Shown here one piece after another: positions 14,875 through 17,260 of a stretch of DNA of 17,260 bases; within the stretch, counting starts at the first letter, position 1; the number at the start of each line of letters is the position of its first letter. The position numbers and the translations under genes are program-made. Under the pieces are notes generated by a model. It was not told the DNA's origin, made no database searches, and saw only the letters and a program-made list of their open reading frames with translations. The DNA comes from Bryobacteraceae bacterium (lineage in GTDB: Bacteria; Acidobacteriota; Terriglobia; Bryobacterales; Bryobacteraceae), in the NCBI GenBank assembly GCA_025350445.1, contig JANXXV010000999.1, positions 1-17,260 of the forward strand. The letters run 5' to 3'.

Positions 14875-15135
14875 ATGCAGATCACTACCAAAGGACAAGT
14901 TACTATTCCTCAGGAGATCCGTAAGCGCTTGGGGCTTTTGCCGCATACGAAAGTCGAATTCGAGTTAGCCGGTGATCACGCCCGGATTCGCAAGGCTCGG
15001 CGTCCCCCCGGTGAAAGTGTTCGCGGACGCCTGGTCCTGGAGGTCCTTCGGGGCACCGCAGACACCCGAATGAGCACGAACGAGATTCTGGCCTTAAGCC
15101 GGGGCGAATCTCGCGCTGGAATACGACGCAAGTGA
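14875..15135 (+). CDS. vapB: VapB-type antitoxin with SpoVT/AbrB DNA-binding domain
   Basis: 86 residues from ATG 14875. The frame is open upstream to a TTG at 14827, but that start would place the promoter and the ribosome site TAGGAG (14862-14867) inside the gene, so I reject it. Residues 1-42 are a SpoVT/AbrB swapped-hairpin domain: MQITTKGQVTIPQEIRKRLG then KVEFELAGDHARIRKA. The C-terminal half (about 45-86, with GRLVLEVLRGTADTRMSTNE and ILALSRGE) would wrap around and inhibit the toxin, as in AbrB-type VapB proteins. It overlaps the toxin start by 4 bases (GTGA). It probably binds the ATTACT repeats upstream and represses its own operon together with the toxin. Very sure of family. Confidence 0.95.
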   Translation: MQITTKGQVTIPQEIRKRLGLLPHTKVEFELAGDHARIRKARRPPGESVRGRLVLEVLRGTADTRMSTNEILALSRGESRAGIRRK

Positions 15136-15593
15136 CCCAGGCCATCACGGGATTGCGAGCCCGCCTGAGTTCCTGCCGCGGTGTGCTGGTGGACAGCAAC
15201 ATTTTGCTTGACGTCGCCACGAACGATGCTGGTTGGGGAGATTGGTCTGCGCGCGCACTCGCCGAAGTGGCCGAGCACACAATTCTGATCATCAATCCGA
15301 TCATCTATGCCGAGGTGTCGATCGGCTATACGACCATTGAAGCTCTCGACGCGGTTTTTCCTGCGACTTTGTATCAGCGCGAGCCGCTTCCCTGGGAGGC
15401 CGGTTTCCTCGCAGGGAAGAGCTTCCTGTTATACCGACGCAAAGGAGGCTCACGAACCTCGCCTCTGCCCGATTTTTACATCGGTGCACACGCTGCCGTC
15501 GGCGGTCTGGCATTGCTCACCCGCGATGCTGGCCGTTATCGCAGCTATTTTCCAAAAGTCGAAATTTTCGCACCCAAGAAGCCTGGGATCTGA
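15132..15593 (+). CDS. vapC: VapC-type PIN-domain ribonuclease toxin
   Basis: 153 residues starting at GTG 15132, which overlaps the antitoxin stop. PIN-domain toxins are Mg2+-dependent RNases that cut tRNA or rRNA and stop growth when free of antitoxin. The four expected acidic residues are visible: Asp21 in VLVDSNILLDV, Glu61 in NPIIYAEVSIGY, Asp114 in SPLPDFYIGAHA and Asp132 in LLTRDAGRYRSYFP. The PIN fold usually begins almost at the start Met; here about 17 extra residues precede it. A second in-frame GTG at 15183 would remove them but has no ribosome site, so coupling to the antitoxin favours 15132. Base use does not stand out. Very sure of family; the RNA target cannot be read from sequence. 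Confidence 0.95.
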   Translation: MTQAITGLRARLSSCRGVLVDSNILLDVATNDAGWGDWSARALAEVAEHTILIINPIIYAEVSIGYTTIEALDAVFPATLYQREPLPWEAGFLAGKSFLLYRRKGGSRTSPLPDFYIGAHAAVGGLALLTRDAGRYRSYFPKVEIFAPKKPGI

Positions 15594-15820
15594 GTCGAGG
15601 AGTGTTTGAATTTCAAGGCTGGCCGTGCCCGTCGTCTTATTTTTCGAGGCGGCATTACCCAAATCAAGCGTCCGGAGCGCGGTTCGCTTCCCCCGCAGAT
15701 CCGAGTAAACAACCCTATCCAGTTCGCGCCACGTCCATTCGATAATCCACACGATATGGCGAACTCGCCAATGTGGCTGCGGCGGAAAGTAATATCCCAG
15801 ATCGGACGCCTTGATCCCGA
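15594..15820. other. Intergenic space between convergent genes
   Basis: 227 bases between the end of the toxin gene (+) and the end of the GGT-family gene (-). Open frames cross it on both strands, but they lack a well-spaced ribosome site or overlap the real genes, and none resembles a known protein. No strong terminator is seen. Confidence 0.6.
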
Positions 15821-17260
15821 TCAATAAGCCATCGCGTAACAATCGCGGCGCGGATCCGCCCCCGCGATGCGGTTCCCACTGGCCGGATCGATCAGCACTG
15901 CTGTCGCGCAACTCGCAATACTCCACTGCTTAATCTTATTCACCTCGTGACCGCGCGCTTTCAGATCCTCGAAGACTGCGTCCGGAATGGTTCCCTCGAG
16001 ATTCAACTTATTGAAGCCCGCGTCGTGGGGCCAGAACGAGCCGAAGAAGTGAAGCGTCTGGACACGCGGCCACTCGAAGGCTTCATGCAGATTTGGATAC
16101 CAGTCCGGCCAAAATTCTACGATGTTCAGGAATGCCTGGAGAATGGTTTGATCCTGATTATCGCCCCCCGGCGTGCCCAGAGCCATGAAAGGCTGACCGT
16201 CCCGCAAGACGATGGTTGGTGTTAAAGTGTAACGCGGCCGGGAACGGGGCCGCAGCTGGGCGGCACGAGTCTTATCCAGCCAGAACTGTTCGCCCCGCAC
16301 GCTCATTCCGATGCCAGTTTTTCCCAGGATCACAGCGCCGCCGATCCAGCCCCCGCTAGGCGTGCTGTCGAAAATGTTGCCGTCCTTGTCGATGATCGCA
16401 ATGTGCGTCGTATCCCGGCTCGCGCCTCGAAGTGGCTCTGCGTCCGGCCCAATCGTGCCCGGCTTCGTTCCGTCGGCGATATTGGCCTTCCAGTAGCTCC
16501 ACTCCTTGACCTTTGAGTCGAACGCCATCGGGTTTCCGGCAATGAAGGCGCGCGATGAATGATGAGGATCGATTAGCCGGGCACGCTCGCTCGCATAGGT
16601 CTTCGACAACAGGCCCTCAGCCGGCGTCTGCACGAACAGTGGATCGCCATAATATGTGTCGCGGTCGGCGTAGGCCAGCTTCAGCGCCTCCACTACGGTG
16701 TGGATATAGTCGGCGCTATTGTGCTTCATCGACTTCAGATCGAAGCCCTCCAGGATATTCAGCGCCTCCAACATTACCGGCCCCTGGCTGCCGAACGCAT
16801 GCTTATAGACCTGATAGCCGCGGTAATTAGTGGTGGCCGGCTGTTCCACCTTGGCGAAGAATTCCGCGAAGTCTTCCCGCTCGAACGGAGCTTGGTGTTG
16901 CTGAAGAAACGTCACCATCTCTTGCGCAATATCGCCCTTATAAAACCGGTCGCGTGCCGCGGCGATCGCCGCTTTACGACCCTTGCGGCGGGCCCCCCGT
17001 TCCGCGTCAACCATACGCTGGAGCGTATGCGCGAGCGTAGGCAGTTTAATAGTCTCGCCCGGTCTGAACAACGACCCATCCGGCTTCAGCCAATAGGTCT
17101 GGTTTTCAGGCCATTGCTCGAAGAACTTGAGATTGTTCTGAATCGATAGTGCGGTCCGCGGCCGCAGTGGGAATCCCTGTTCGGCGTACTCGATGGCGCG
17201 CGCCGACACTTGCTCGAAGCTCATGCTGCCCCATTGCTCGAGCACCGTGAGAGCGGCATG
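15821..17260 (-). CDS. ggt: Gamma-glutamyltransferase-family protein, N-terminus outside window
   Basis: The frame is open to the window edge (first visible residues HAALTVLEQWGSMSFEQV), so the start and roughly the first 100 residues, including the signal peptide region, lie beyond 17260; a GTG at 17245 is internal. The 479 visible residues cover the rest of the large subunit and the whole small subunit. These N-terminal-nucleophile hydrolases self-cleave before a Thr that then attacks the gamma-glutamyl amide of glutathione or related substrates. That Thr is seen in SRDTTHIAIIDKDGN (codon 16409-16411). The oxyanion-type Gly pair is in ALGTPGGDNQDQ, and the end ADPRRDCYAMAY matches the family. 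By recall of E. coli GGT, several substrate-binding residues differ, so the acyl substrate may not be gamma-glutamyl. Family sure, exact activity uncertain. Confidence 0.9.
   Translation of the reverse strand, partial: HAALTVLEQWGSMSFEQVSARAIEYAEQGFPLRPRTALSIQNNLKFFEQWPENQTYWLKPDGSLFRPGETIKLPTLAHTLQRMVDAERGARRKGRKAAIAAARDRFYKGDIAQEMVTFLQQHQAPFEREDFAEFFAKVEQPATTNYRGYQVYKHAFGSQGPVMLEALNILEGFDLKSMKHNSADYIHTVVEALKLAYADRDTYYGDPLFVQTPAEGLLSKTYASERARLIDPHHSSRAFIAGNPMAFDSKVKEWSYWKANIADGTKPGTIGPDAEPLRGASRDTTHIAIIDKDGNIFDSTPSGGWIGGAVILGKTGIGMSVRGEQFWLDKTRAAQLRPRSRPRYTLTPTIVLRDGQPFMALGTPGGDNQDQTILQAFLNIVEFWPDWYPNLHEAFEWPRVQTLHFFGSFWPHDAGFNKLNLEGTIPDAVFEDLKARGHEVNKIKQWSIASCATAVLIDPASGNRIAGADPRRDCYAMAY

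Noticed and set aside
15606..15827. Plus-strand 73-codon TTG-started frame in the gap after the toxin
   Set aside because: A GAGGAG sequence is only 3 bases from the TTG, too close; the product resembles nothing and enters the end of the opposing gene.
15450..15926. Minus-strand open frame across the toxin end, the gap and the GGT-family end
   Set aside because: It overlaps two well-supported genes in other frames and has no recognisable domain.

Overview
The window (17,260 bases, GC-rich) reads like a chromosomal segment of a soil-type bacterium. I infer Acidobacteriota, because it combines an envelope caspase/PEGA/TPR protein, exported Ig-like and FecR-like proteins, a secreted GlcG-like protein, an MGH1/GH63-type glucosidase and a heme peroxidase. 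No rRNA, ribosomal protein or other marker fixes the taxonomy. There is no tRNA, rRNA, CRISPR array, insertion sequence or phage gene, and both window edges cut a gene.

Region 1 (1-6577, all +) is an envelope or secretion block. A caspase-fold protein (5' end missing) carries PEGA and TPR domains. It is followed by a secreted FecR-like/TPR protein, then by three tightly packed genes: an exported Ig-like protein with a C-terminal membrane helix, a putative beta-propeller lipoprotein, and a 793-residue exported protein with about six He_PIG domains. The last three are almost certainly co-translated (TAATAATG and ATGA junctions).

Region 2 (6647-11286, +) is a two-gene carbohydrate operon. A glucose-6-phosphate dehydrogenase carries an extra C-terminal cyclic-nucleotide-binding domain, and its stop overlaps the start of a large GH63/MGH1-like glucosidase. 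The pair could link release of glucose to entry into the pentose phosphate pathway, with the dehydrogenase possibly gated by a cyclic nucleotide.

Region 3 (11456-12667, -) is a two-gene unit of exported proteins: a GlcG/HbpS-like protein, then a galactose-binding-like beta-sandwich protein. Divergent from it lies an animal-type heme peroxidase (12877-14430, +) that keeps the distal and proximal His, the catalytic Arg and both residues that ester-link the heme.

Region 4 (14431-15593) is a 444-base stretch without a convincing gene, holding a perfect hairpin, a 22-base palindrome and an ATTACT repeat cluster. It leads into a vapBC-type toxin-antitoxin pair. Region 5 (15821-17260, -) is the C-terminal part of a gamma-glutamyltransferase-family protein whose catalytic Thr is intact but whose glutamate-binding residues look replaced.

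The observations I rate highest are the dehydrogenase/cyclic-nucleotide fusion with its coupled glucosidase, the caspase/FecR/Ig envelope block, the divergent GGT-family enzyme, and the repeat-rich vapBC control region. I do not see a clearly new multi-gene defence system.
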